From the NCBI GenBank assembly GCA_963678675.1, contig OY783194.1, positions 13,777,207 through 13,841,206 of the forward strand: DNA of 64,000 nucleotides. Direction: 5' to 3'. This DNA comes from Xiphydria camelus. Taxonomy: Eukaryota > Arthropoda > Insecta > Hymenoptera > Xiphydriidae. Below, one piece after another: positions 45,858 through 57,968 of this stretch. The notes below the pieces were generated by a model. That model had not been told where the DNA came from and ran no database searches. It saw only the letters and a program-made list of their open reading frames with translations. Numbering within the stretch: the stretch's first letter is position 1; each line of letters begins with the position of its first letter. Both the position numbers and the translations under genes were made by a program.

Positions 45858-47155
45858 GACTAAGGGAGGCTGTTGGCTTGGGAACCAGGCAGATAGAATC
45901 AAGAGTTCCGCGAGACACCACGTCGTTCTGGTTTTTGAAGTGAAACTTCTTTGCTGAAGGTACTAAAATCGCGCGCGCCGACACGAGAGACCGTAACGAA
46001 ACCCACACACTCCAGCGCTTCCGACCGTGCCTCACTCATACAGCGCTCTCGACCCTGCCCCAATACACCGTTCTCAACTCTGCCCCATTCCATCGCTATC
46101 GACCCTGCCCCATTCCATCGCTCTCTACCGTACGTAGACTATCGCCTTTGCCAGGCAAGCCATGTGTCGATTTTGCGAGGCTGGAGCGCCAGGTCGCCGT
46201 GCGACTATCACTCACGCAGCGAGGCTCACTATTATCGCAACCTAAGTAACTCACTAATCTAGATATCATCTATACATCGGTCACAACAGCGAGGCAGGCG
46301 GTATGTTTTGGTGAATGGGGGTTACGAATGCGTTCGCAGTCCCACACATTTCCCTCAAAACTACCTCTCAGTGTATCTAATTGTAAACCACGGCTACATC
46401 ACGGAATGACTGTATCTCTTTGAATCCAATATAATCACCAGTAATATTGTGAGTGCAGTGTTAAATCATTTCAACTAACCAATACGGTTTAAATCCACCA
46501 CTCTACGTTTTCGGTCACTATTCGTGTCACGCAGTATGGCTTCGGGATTTACGACCTCGAGGAGATCTACTCTTGATCGCACATGTTATAGTTATTAACT
46601 TGAAACTGAAGAAAAATGACGTAAAAATCAATCGCTGTTTAGACTGTGCAGAGGGGGTCTGGTTTGTGTTGCTCGAGAAACTTCGTTCTTCGGGCGATGA
46701 AAGCTATTATTCGTATTCTGAGGCGACGCAGTGTCGCACCTCCACTAAGAGGACTGTTTAGTCTCACCATAAATCTAGCGTTTAGGACCCTTTTTTATGC
46801 GTATCCGTAAGATGATATGAGAAGCCAGACTAGAGGGCGCAGAGTTACTTGTGAGTTGTTTGTATTTCGTTTGTACATTTTCAGTTTTCCGGATTTTACC
46901 GCGTCGAATGGCCGGCTATACGGAGCTCGTGTAGTCTGCGATCGGAGTCGTGACCTTTCTCGAGTAACCACCATGCATTACTGTACATTCTTTCATACGT
47001 TTGTGTGTGTATTAATTTATAATTGTTGTTGCAAAAAAAACAACAGAACTGTCAAAAGAGTACAGTGTCAGGCAATGTGTAAAATAAACTTTCAATTTCG
47101 TTAACGTCTATGAACACTGAACATTCTTTCGCGGGTGTGTTTCATTAAAATTATT
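45858..47155. other. GC-balanced unassigned region
   Basis: No recognisable gene. 46040-46120 has imperfect repeats of 'ctgccccattccatcgct'. The composition differs from its AT-rich neighbours and could be an LTR-type or host upstream region, but no paired LTR or tRNA-primer site was found. Confidence 0.35.
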
Positions 47156-47411
47156 ATGGCAAAAACAGGAAAACAACGGGCAAAAGAGTTTCATGACAGG
47201 CACCGTGTAAAGAAAACAATGACGAAGACACTACCTAAAACTGATGCAGAACGAAGTCGAAAATGGAGAGAGAGAATAAAATTAACACAATCAAATATTG
47301 CTATATCTGCTAATGCAGATCAACACCAGTCCCAAACCCTGGAGAATGTAACAGATTTTCAAGTTCCTGGAGGATCCAATATCGGTGAAAATACATCCAG
47401 TGAATATGATA
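47156..47411 (+). pseudogene. basic ORF fragment, truncated by a foldback
   Basis: The ATG at 47156 starts a Lys/Arg-rich reading (MAKTGKQRAKEF, then TDAERSRKWRERIKL near residues 35-50) that runs 85 codons before passing into the foldback at 47412. 'AERSR-WRER' type basic motifs are frequent at the N-terminus of insect multi-copy TE-associated proteins. I cannot name the family. Downstream sequence is lost. Confidence 0.4.
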
Positions 47412-48100
47412 CCCCCCACAAAAACAGATTCTCTGTAAAAAAAGGCGGCATGTTCATTCAGTGCCAACAAAAATTGATACGTAAAATATTCCCCAAAAAA
47501 GATTTGAAATCAATTAAGATCTCCATGTTCAAGATTTATATATAAAAAGGAAAGGCATCATTTGAAAGGAAAATTATTGTAAATCAAGTTACTAAAAAAT
47601 TCGACTAAAAAACTTATAAACAAATTTTAATAAAAAAGAACTTGCCGCGTTTAACTTTTCATATTTTGTCCACTATACCGAATAATTGGCAGCGCTTGGA
47701 CGGTGCTAGAATGATTCACAAATTGCACTGCCGAAGTCAAATTCAGAGAAATTCAGAAGGGCCCCTGAATGAATGCAATTATGAATTTATTTAAAATCAT
47801 AATTGCATAAACATCGAGTATAATTCTGTCTGAATTTTGTATTTTGAAGAAGAAAAAAACGCGGCAAGTTCTTTTGTATTAAAATTTGTTTATAAGTTTT
47901 TTTAGTCGAATTTTTTAGTAACTTGATTTACAATAATTTTCCTTTCAAATGATGCCTTTTACTTTAATATATAAATTTTGAACATGGCGATCTTAATTGA
48001 TTTCAAATCTTTTTTGGGGAATATTTTACGTATCAATTTTTGTTGGCACTGAATGAACATGCCGCCTTTTTTTTACAGAGAATCTGTTTTTGTGGGGGGG
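47412..48100. mobile_element. foldback with CCCCCC/GGGGGGG ends
   Basis: Ends CCCCCCACAAAAACAGATTC (47412) and inverse (48100). Arms of about 220 bp start after the C-run with CTGTAAAAAAAGGCGGC. A truncated copy is at 28961-29660. It interrupts the ORF fragment starting at 47156. Confidence 0.8.
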
Positions 48101-48196
48101 TTTCACTACTTTTTGGAATTTATTCATGAGGAGAATACGTACATGTAGAATAGCTTTTTATTACCACAAAATTAAAGTCTCTTTTACTACTTGGGT

Positions 48197-48490
48197 ATAT
48201 GGCCTGTTTTTACCATCTCCATTTCCTCTTTCGTCATATTATACTACGAGCCAATTAATTATTATTCTCGTGATATTTTGAAAGGGATTTATAAACTAGA
48301 GAGTCCTTACATTTTTCACTTTGCCTTAGTATTTTGGAGAAATAAAACATACCGCTTTCGAATTTACAGGCCATCGGATTTTTCTTATATTTTGGTCGTC
48401 TACAGAAATCCATGTAGACATTTTACCTTTAACTCTCTAAGTATACTCTTCCAATGACTGTGACGAATTGTTTCACCACATGTAAAGATA
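48197..48490. repeat. duplicated segment S, unoccupied copy
   Basis: Matches 49592-49847 plus 51242-51290. It provides the empty TA (48442-48443) of the element at 49850-51239. Immediately left of it is 'ctacttgggTA' (48186-48196), resembling the CCCAAGTAG terminus of the MITE that also borders the other copy. Confidence 0.75.
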
Positions 48491-48544
48491 CCTGTCAATT
48501 CGGGAGATAGAAGCATCTAACCTCGAAATCGTTAATTTGTAAAT

Positions 48545-48655
48545 AATGATGTATCGAATGTATTAATCCCTATATTATCGACTTCTATCAAATGTATTAA
48601 TCCCTATATTATCGACTTCTATCGAATGGTATTAATCCTTATATTATCGATTTCT
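48545..48655. repeat. 34-bp tandem repeat, 3 copies
   Basis: 'attaatccctatattatcga' with flanking 'cttctatc' recurs three times. Confidence 0.85.
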
Positions 48656-48661
48656 GCCCTA

Positions 48662-49081
48662 CCGCATATCCGAGCCCAAACCGCTCAAGCGCCGATACCT
48701 ATGGCCGATAACTTGAAATTTGTCTTCGGCTTCGGTTTGCCGACGGTTGAAAATTGGATAGTTAGAGATGGCTTGAGAAGAGTGCGCTGTGTGTACTGCG
48801 TGAGAGCGAAAAGTGTCAAACGTCTGATTTCCCGATAGCTGTCAACTCGGGGGATCGAAGTGTTTCGTCTATTATTCAATACTTCGATCTCTCGAATTGA
48901 CAGCTATCGAGAAATCAGATGTTTTACACTTTTCGCTCTCATCGCAGTACACACAGCGCACTCTTCTCAAGCCATTTCTAACTATCAAATTTTCAATCGT
49001 CGGCAAACCGAAGCCGAAGACAAATTTCAAGTTATCGGCCATAGGTATCGGCGCTTGAGCGGTTTGGGCTCGGACATGCGG
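48662..49081. mobile_element. foldback, CCGTATGTCC family
   Basis: Ends CCGCATATCCG and inverse of CCGCATGTCCG; arms of about 195 bp; loop of about 30 bp near 48865. Left flank TA (48660-48661), right flank TC, probably decayed. It contains the shared 'gggagatcgaagtg'-type motif (here 'ggggatcgaagtg'). Confidence 0.8.
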
Positions 49082-49093
49082 TCCATAGCTTTA

Positions 49094-49591
49094 CCCAAGT
49101 AGCAAAAGATATTTATCAGACATCCACAAGATGTCTATATGTATGCCTAATTAATGACATCTATATTTGGTATAAATGTGGTTGAAATCTAGATATAGAC
49201 AGCGCGTAGATGGCTGACAGATATCCTAAGTTGACAAGAATAGATATTCTATAGTAAATATAATGATTGTTTAAAATTAAAAGTTAATACTATTAAATAA
49301 ACTTAATTATAAAGCTCTATATTAGTCTTCTCGGCCTTTAATAAAAACAGAGAACGAGAAAACCCTCTAGAGCCTTGTAATTCATTTTTTTAAATTTTAT
49401 TTATGTTCTATTTTATGAAATTATTATATTTACCACAGAATATCGATTCTTGTCAACTTATGATATCTGTCAGACATCTATGCGCTGTCTATATCTAGAG
49501 ATTTCAACCATGTTTATACCACATATAGATGTCATTTTCTAGACATATAGACATCTTGTATATGTCTGACAGATATCTTTTGCTACTTGGG
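49094..49591. mobile_element. 498-bp MITE with tnp2-like termini
   Basis: Ends CCCAAGTAGCAAAAGATAT and inverse, arms of about 170 bp, TA at 49092-49093 and 49592-49593. The outer CCCARGTAGCA and the TA duplication match the 5.77-kb tnp2 element (CCCAGGTAGCAGTG). It may be mobilised by a transposase of that type. Confidence 0.85.
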
Positions 49592-49849
49592 TATGGCTCG
49601 TTTTCACCATCTCCATTTCCTCTTTCGTATTATACTACGAGCCAATTAATTATAATCACGTTACTTTTGATTTATTCTCGTTATATTTTCAAAGGGATTT
49701 ATAGACTAGAGAGCCCTTATATTTTTCACTTTGCCTTAGTATGGAGAAATAAAACATACCGCTTTCAAATTTACAGGCCATCGGATTTTTCTTATATTTT
49801 CGTCGTCTACAGAAATTCATGTAGACATTTTACCTTTAAACTCTAAGTA

Positions 49850-51239
49850 CAGTATGTCCGATGACATACTCCAACTTTTGAATTTCCCTGACATTTGGCC
49901 GGAAGTAGTTGGGTCAGTCCTCTAGTCATTCATAGTTAGAATTAGTCTTACGAGCCGAGAGAAAAGTGTCAAACGCCTGATCTCCCAGTAGCTGTCAATT
50001 CGGGAGATCGAAGCATCTAACCTAGAAATCGTTAATTTATAAATAATTATGTGCCAACAGCGTGCTCCGTTTAGCACGTATACTTGTACGTGTATTCCCG
50101 TCGAAGGGATAGTATTACTACAGGACGAGTAGGTTACAAGATTTTCATGAAGTCTTTGACGGTCTTCTTGTATGTCCCCTTTCATAAGGTGCAAACAGAG
50201 AGAATGTAACTCCTGTCGTATCCCGAAGAAAATGAGTCGATGGAGATCAGACAATGTCGAACTTATCACCGAGCGCCTATCACTCACGGTACTTTCATTG
50301 CAATATGCGCTTTTCGTTTCAACTATTACTACTTTAAATAACTTTCACTTCTTTCAAAGTATTTACCTTGTATGAATTGTTTTTCGTAGGAGGAAGCGGT
50401 CAATGATTGTGATTAATTGTAGACAAATTATTGCTGCGATGATGTTCCAGTTGCAGCTTACATCGTCCGATTTTTAATATATACTTTATCTCTTTTGGAA
50501 CACCCATCACCCGAGCATAATCACGATTACGTTAACGTTAATCGCAGAATAGACCGCGAACTCGGGCACATTATCGGAGTAGTAGTTCGGCAAACCGAAC
50601 TGCCTTTCAGTTTTAATAGACGAACTTGTCTACGGCGAGCTGCTATTATCGATCGCTGCCTCCTACCAAGAATAGTTCATAAAAGATTATTAGCTTGAAA
50701 GAAGTTAGTTATTTAACGCTGGAATGAAACAAGAAGCGCGTATTGCAATTCATGTACCGTGGGTAATAGGCGTTCGGTGACAAGCCTGACATTCTCCGAT
50801 GTCCATCGAGTCATCCTTTTACTGACAGGACATGAGCTAGATCCTCTTCGGTTGCACTTGTATGAGATTCCATGTTAGAATAGCGTGAATCTTGATGAAA
50901 ATCTTCTAACCTACTCGTTCTGTAGTAATACTTAATAATATATCTGGAAGTTGAAGCAACAGTTATTGGCAAACAGACACCGATTTTTAAACGCTTAGGG
51001 AATCTCATCGAAGAAACCCGAATGATTATTTCGTATCACTTCTACGCATTATTATTTATAGATTACCGATTTCGAGGTTAGACGCTTCGATCTCCCGAAT
51101 TGACAGCTACTGGGAGATCAGACGTTTGACACTTCTCGTTCGGCTCGTAAGACCGCAGCGCACTCTCCCGAAACCAATTCTATCCAGCAAAATGTCAGGG
51201 AAATTCAAAAGTTGGAGTTTGCCATCGGACATCCTACTG
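49850..51239. mobile_element. 1.39-kb element, CCGTATGTCC family
   Basis: Ends CAGTATGTCCG (49850) and inverse of CAGTAGGATGTCCG (51239). Arms of about 190 bp mirror 'caacttttgaatttccctga' and 'gtcaattcgggagatcgaag'. TA at 49848-49849; the right side is TT, one base decayed as judged from the empty site at 48442. A foldback related to 29735-30425 sits inside (about 50100-50935). Confidence 0.8.
50100..50935. mobile_element. inner foldback (pair of 29735-30425)
   Basis: 'acgagtaggtta' near 50125 is mirrored near 50910, with 'caccgagcgcctatcac' and 'ctagatcctcttcggttgca' shared with the 30-kb copy. The middle contains 'attatcgatcgctgcctcct' in both loci. Confidence 0.65.
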
Positions 51240-51289
51240 TTTACTTTTCCAATAACCGTGACGAATTGTTTCATCACATGTAAAGATAC

Positions 51290-52338
51290 CACTTATGACA
51301 GTATATATGCATGTTGTTACATATATTAACTCGAGACGTTGGAATAGTTTTAAGAAATCCTTTTGCACGCACCGCTGAAATTTTGCCCTTACTCGTAAAT
51401 AAATCTTAAAATAACCACGCCTTTTATTGTTGATAGTAGATGGATCAACCAATAAATTTGATTTTTCTTCACTATCAACGATCAAAGTCGTGGCAGAAAA
51501 GTAAGGAATACAATAGAATTGGATTACAATAATGTAGTAACTACTTTATTATTATTTGTCCTTTATCGATATATTTCCTCTTTCGTATTATACTATCAGA
51601 AGTTCCAATTTATATACCAACCTATCAAACGTGAAGTGTACATGTACCTCACTTCTATTTCATCTCTTCTTTGCCTCTGGTGTAACGACGGTTAATGTGG
51701 AACCGAATGTACTACTGGTTCTTCGAATAACAAGTGGACGATCCCTCGTTCGAAAGAAACCCCCTCGGGTTCGCATTCGATTTGCAGTCCTTTTGGATAG
51801 AATTGGATACCAGTACGTTTATTTCTGTAACAAATTATAAATAACACAATTATATTCAGTACTTCACTATTTAAAACATACCCAACTTACTCTACGTAGA
51901 AATTAAGAAACTATATTAACCTAAGTTAACTAATTCTATAGATAATAATGACAGAATTATTAAGTGATATATTTCCTCTTTCGTATTATACTATCACAAG
52001 TTCAAATTTATATACCGACCTGTTAAAAGTGAAGTGTACATGTACCTCACTTCTATTTCATCTCTTCTTCGCCTCTGGTGTAACGACGGTCAATGAGGAA
52101 TCACTGATATCGATTAGGGTTCAAGGGTTATTCTTCATTCTTTCTAGGATAGCATCGATATTTTGCTGCACCTGTATACTTCTGGGACTTCCTCAAATAA
52201 TTATAAAAACCCTATATAATTCAGCCCTGACAAGTACAATATTATCGAGCTGTACCTTATCGAGCAGATCTTTCGACGTAATGAGACTGAAACGTTTCTA
52301 TGATGTTTCGCAACATTCGCGAATTTATCGAGATATAT
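51290..52338. repeat. R-type repeat complex
   Basis: 51430-51790 matches 56490-56900; 51940-52230 matches, inverted, 1000-1180 and 56940-57100. No gene. Confidence 0.6.
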
Positions 52339-55300
52339 CGTCACCCTCATGAGAAAACCTCGTAAATCTAAAATGATAAAGTGTTCAGGAGAGCTAAAAA
52401 ACTGTTTTTCTCTGTTATTTTCACATAAATAATTCTGATATCAGTGGTATATTGTAAGTAAAGAAGTAGATAATGATATTTAAGAGAATTTACTGTTTTT
52501 ATGACTTTTTTTCCAATTTAATGTGGATATACGAGGTATTCGTCTTTATTTCAAGATTGAAATATGGATTTAAGAGGTTTAAAATATTAAGCAACTACAG
52601 TTCAAAGTACTTAGTTTATTCAAATAAACAACAACACAATAATAAATATTTAATCAGTAAATGGAAGATCATCATAAAATAAGTGATAGTCCTTCGTAAT
52701 GACTTGCTTGAGATCTTGAAGATCGTTATATTTGGTTTTTTTAATAGGCAGTCTATCCTGGTACAAATCTGAAATAAATAATTAGGTAAATTGTTTACTC
52801 CAACAGCAAGGCACAATTAAATAATACTTTACTTGGTAAGACGTCCATGAAATTTTTGGGTAAGTTGACTCGACCTGGAAGACATGTCCAGTTATCTGGA
52901 TGACGTAGCTTGTATTCAATTGATCCATCTGGATTATACTTTAGGGCTCGAATGTCTTGAACCGTAGGATCACCAACTTTTTTGCCAGGTCTGATTGACT
53001 TTATGTATTGCAATTTTGAAAAGTCTTAAAAAAAATCATGGCTTATGTATTGTACATTACAGGGTCTAGGCTTTTGACGTGCACTTTTACAAATTTGGAT
53101 GTAGTCAGCTGGAACGTTAATAATTTTATTTTTTAATTTTCCTTCAATCATAGAGTGCATGGCATCAGCTTCCATCTGTGTGTGGCCTGTCTCGAGGTAC
53201 TTTTGGACAATTGTTATTTTATATTTCATAGACGTATGAAGTAATGCGTTTGACAGGGTACTATTGCGGTTTTGTCCACAACAACCATCCCTGTAAAATA
53301 TCATCACCGTATTAGCTTCCAATGAAGCAACATGGCTCTCGATGAAACTCGATATGATCGTAGAGAACTCATTAGCTCCTACTCTCCCTTCCACTTCGTT
53401 CCAAATAAAGCAGTGCCCATCTTTATTCTTAATGTCGAAAATTGTAAAATTATGTACTATAAGCTTAGTTTTATAGTACATAGTCGAGGCATTTGATTTT
53501 GGTGCAAGGAGGACGCTTTGTAGATCCATAGTATACATTTTATTTGCATTGCTAAATTTATCCGACTCCTTCTCGTTCCTGGCTTCAGTTTTTTTTGGTC
53601 TGATGTAAAACATAATCGTCTTCTTCCAAATTTTGTAACTTCCTTGCAGTGCATATTTTACATTCATCTTTCTTAGGTGTAAAAAGACTGAGATTGAGAT
53701 CATCAAAAACATTAGTAAACAAAGTTAACGAGAGAGGTTCGATGTTCTTATTTTTACACCAATCGTCTGCATAAAATCTATACAGATGAGATTTTGATTC
53801 ATACAGAGGTTCAAGGTAGAGTTTTTTGGAGTTCGCCCTACAATAGTGGGACTCAAGTTTAGGTAGTGCTTCAAAGAAACTCTCTAAGGCATCCCTTCTT
53901 GCTTTCAACAGAGATCGCCTTACATCTGATTTATTATTGGATTCGTCTACTACCTCATTCATTTCTCGATCTTCGTTTCTCATACTATTCTCCTTCTTCC
54001 ATGCTAAAACACTCCATTCGCCAACACCCAGAGTGTTGAGAAACATGTTCTTGCATACTCTTTTAAGGGAGTCTTCTCTTCTCAAGTGATAGTATAAAGC
54101 CAATTTACGTTTTGAAGTATCAGATTTACCTCTTTCTCTTTTGGTGTCCTCAATACTTACGTGGAGCTTATAATGTAAAGTTTTTTCTCTCCTTTATCAA
54201 GCTTCCAAAAATCTGAGAACAGTTGTAATCTGTCATCATCAGAAAATGTCTCACACTGAAATTTAAGAGTTCCTTTCTCGCTACTCTTTTTGCATGAACA
54301 CCTTTCTCCCATTTTTTTCTGTTCCTTTACATTTCTGTAATCCCACTTCCCATCAGGTTTCTTTCTTCTACCATAATATTCATTTCCTTTTTCTCTGTTT
54401 TCTTTATTTTGATTAACAAACCAGTCTTTCTCGTCCACATGTCTCCTCTTCCTTCTTTCCCTTTTCTTCTGAGGTTCATTAAAATTGTTCTCTTCCGAAA
54501 CATTCTGTTGATCATTGATGTTTTGTACGACTTCCTTCTCGCTCTCTATAATATTCTTTGTATTCTCCTCATGTGCGATGTACGTTACAACAGATCCATC
54601 AAAACTCACCGGTTCAAGCGGGGTCAATACGACTATATTATTATTTTCTGAATCTATTCTTTCATTAAACATTTGTTCGGAAACTTCATTTATCATTAAT
54701 TGATTTTCAATATTTTCTAAAGAAGGGAATGCATATAATTCTGGGTTTGAGTAATTCTGGGTATTGATCAGTTTCTCTTCAGAAACTTCATGCATAGCTT
54801 CATTTCCCATGACCATCTTGAGTATTTTGAAACTTCGGAGAGAAGAGTCCATTTTTGCTGAAAACATCAATTTGAAAATACGAACTTTGAGCTCTATACG
54901 CTATATTAAAAATTTAGGGTATAGAATAGTCTAATAAACTCTATAAACCTTTTTTTTCTATTACATTACATACACCCTTTTCAGGGCATCTGGTTGAAAT
55001 AGTTTAGAAATGTAGCAGCATGAAAAAATGTTATATACATTGGAGTACTCTCTTCGAATTATTCCAGTAGAGCATATATTATATTATATGAAAATAATAC
55101 TAAAGAAAAAGAATTAATAAATAAATAATATCCGCCACTGGTATCATCCTTGGAAAAAAATATTTTATTCCACAAAATAGTGAGTTTTAAACTTAGGTGA
55201 AGATTAATAAAATACATATAATACTGGACATTTGAATGACCACAATAGTTACAGTTGAATGACCACAATAGTTATAATATAAAATATTACAAGAAAGCAC

Positions 55301-55782
55301 CAACCAATTTTAAGGTTAAATCGATAATAAGAATAAGAAATTCAATATTTGTAAAAGTAATTGACAGAGAATGATTTCTCTAAATGATGATAAGTACTTA
55401 ATATTAGCTTACCTTTGAACTACTTCTTTTTTTCACTTATAAAGCACAAAAAACTATCAAAATCACATGAAAATTGCACAATGTTACATTTGCTTAAAAT
55501 CAACATAAGGATTTACGAGGTTTTCCTACGAGAATCACAGAACACAGTATTCCACACGGATGGATATATGAAGTTGGATTTAAGAGGAGGTCATGTTGAA
55601 ATCGGATGAAAGTGGATATGTGAGTTTTATAATTTTCTTAATAACATGAATTCTAATAAATGTTTATATATGAGGTTTTCCCTATCGCTCGATTACAACT
55701 TTATCTACTAGATGGCATCAATATCTCATTTTCATATAAAAATGGATTTACGAGGTTTTCTCATGAGAGAGAGAGGGTGACG
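52339..55782 (-). mobile_element. 3.4-kb DNA transposon encoding a DUF7869-like protein
   Basis: TIRs: the left end CGTCACCCTCATGAG, then AAAACCTCGTAAATC (52339-52368), is mirrored at 55745-55782 with a 6-nt CT expansion at the right. Subterminal variants of GGATTTACGAGGTTTTC recur inside both ends (about 52527, 52566, 55508, 55575, 55668). The flanking R-type sequence is continuous near 980-1000 without the element, confirming insertion. The target duplication lies in a TATAT stretch, so its length (2-5 bp) is ambiguous. Confidence 0.8.
52650..54867 (-). pseudogene. DUF7869-like transposon protein, frameshifted
   Basis: ATG at 54867 (or 54852). The N-terminal third is acidic, then basic (RRKRRHVDEKDW). 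GERCSCKK and a SDFWKLDKGEK block are followed by LKRVCKNMFLNTLGV, the family's VCK-FL motif. The C-terminal core carries FYRDGCCGQNRN and LETGHTQMEADAMHSMIE, giving D, D and E positions typical of DUF7869-type, RNase H-like proteins. The last intron is 52832-52769, phase-consistent, with a final exon LYQDRLPIKKTKYNDLQDLK ending at 52650. Breaks: a 1-nt loss near 54166, an extra A in an A-run near 53592, and an in-frame TAA at 53028-53026. About 717 codons in all. Probably the element's transposase; its function is not established. Confidence 0.7.
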
Positions 55783-56102
55783 ATATATATTTCTAACATA
55801 CGATAGTGTTCACGAATATTGTAAAATATTGCAGAAATGTTACAGAAAAGTTATGATATTTTGTAATTTCCATCGTTACACTAGAGGCGAAGAAGAGATG
55901 AAATAGAAGTGAGGTACATGTACACTTCACGTTTGACAGGTCGGTATATAAATTGGAACTTGTGATAGTATGTATAATACGAAAGATGAAATATATCATT
56001 TTTAATAATTCTGTCATTAGAATTGGTTAACTCAGATTAATATAGTCTCTTAATTTCTACGTTGAGTAAGCTCGGTATATTTTAAATAGTGAAACTGCAA
56101 AT
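55783..56102. repeat. R-type repeat flank
   Basis: Inverse match to 900-1000 and to 2220-2330-type sequence. No gene. Confidence 0.55.
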
Positions 56103-56937
56103 GATTATGTTATTTACAATTTGTTACAGATCGTATGCGAACCCGAGGGGATTTCTTTCGAACAAGGGAGCATCCACTTGTTGTTTCAAGAACCAGTTGC
56201 ATTAGTTCATTCGGCGAGCTGGATCTGCTGTCTCGAGTGCATGGACGTGTGCCACTTTAAATGGATATTTTGTAATTTCCATCGTTACATCAGAGTCGAA
56301 GAAGAGATAAAATAGAAGTGAGGGGTACATGTACACTTCACGTTTGATAGGTTGGTATATAAATTGGAACTTCTGATAGTATACGAAACGAAAGAGGAAA
56401 TATATCGATAAAGGACAAATAATAATAAAGTAGTTACTACATTATTGTAATCCAATTCTATTGTATCCTTTATTTTTCTGCCACGACTTTGATTGTTGAT
56501 AGTAGATGGATCAACCAATAAATTTGATTTTTCTTCACTATCAACGATCAAAGTCGTGGCAGAAAAGTAAGGGATACAATGGAATTAGATTACAATAATG
56601 TAGTAACTACTTTATTATTATTTTTCTTTTATGGATATATTTCCTCTTTCGTATTATACTATCAGAGAAGTTCCAATTTATATACCAACCTATCAAACGT
56701 GAAATGTACATATTATACCTCACTTCTATTTCATCTCTTCTTCGCCTTTGATGTAACGATGGAAATTACAAAATATCTATTTAAAGTGGCACACGTCCAT
56801 GCACTCGAGACAGCAGATCTAGCTCGCCAAATGAAGTAATGCAACTGGTTCTTGGAACAATAAGTGGATGATCCTTCGTTCGAAAGAAACCCCCTCGGGT
56901 TCCCATACGATCTGTCACAAATTGTAAATAACAATCA
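56103..56937. repeat. palindrome of R-type sequence, about 400-bp arms
   Basis: Mirror symmetry about 56520: 'gttgatagt' faces 'actatcaac' across about 30 bp. The arms include 'cgaacccgaggggattt', 'gcactttaaatg' and 'cacgactttgat' and their inverses. Confidence 0.85.
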
Positions 56938-57968
56938 TATGGGGTTTTTATAATTATTTTAGGAAGTCCCAGAAGAAAACAGCTGCAGTAAAATATTGAT
57001 GCTATGCTAGAAAGAATAAGGAATAACACTCGAACCCTAATCGGTATCAGTGATTCCTCATTGACTGTCGTTACAACGGAGACGAAGAACAGATGAAATA
57101 GAAGTGAGGTACATGTACACTTCAGGTTTGACAGGTCGGTGTGTAAATTGGAACTTGTAATAGTACGAAAGAAGAAATATATCGATAGAGAAAAAATAAT
57201 GATAAAGTAATTACTTGATTGTTGTGATCCAATTCCATTGCATCTCCTATTTTTCTCCCACGGCTTTGATTGTGACAGAGAAGAAAAGCCATCGATTCGT
57301 CTCGTGCTCGCATGACGCTGAAACAAAAAATAGAATTATCACAAAGATAATTGTCCTTCCATCGAAAGTGAGGTTAAAGCTGTCAGATGGCAATTAAATT
57401 TATCTGATGGTAATTCTTCTGAGATACTGCCGTCTCCTTTCCTGCTCTTTATGCACAGGCATCCAGAGAAACACAGCACTGCATCCGTTCACTATCTCGA
57501 TTATCGAAAAAAAACAAACGATTATTAAACTATACGGAGCGTCTGCCACATTCACCACTATTGAGATTCATAACTCCGATTACACTGAATTTTTACATTT
57601 TATTAACAAGCGCGTCCGAGGATCGAAATAAACGCGAGGTTAATCGTTTCGCGAATGGAAATATTTTATTAATTTTGAAAAACAACTAAACATTCAAGGA
57701 ATATATTCTCTCACACACTCTTACATACATTTGATGGCGTATGCGTGTGGCCGTATCTGTGTACATATTTCCGATCATGGCCGACTATCGCCGAAGATAG
57801 GCGGAATTTTTGTGAGATTTTGACATATATATATCGCCCGAGAAATCGGATTCTCGACTTTTAGGCGCAAGGGGCGTGGCTTCGCGTTGCTAAGGAAAAA
57901 TCTCTGTTAATATGTAACTTATAACATTTTTATTCTGGTCTCTATCAATAGAGAATAGTCAATTTATA

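Noticed and set aside
45811..46262. Open frames in the GC-balanced region near 46 kb as a host gene
   Set aside because: No motif, no splice structure, and short in-window repeats; kept only as unassigned sequence.
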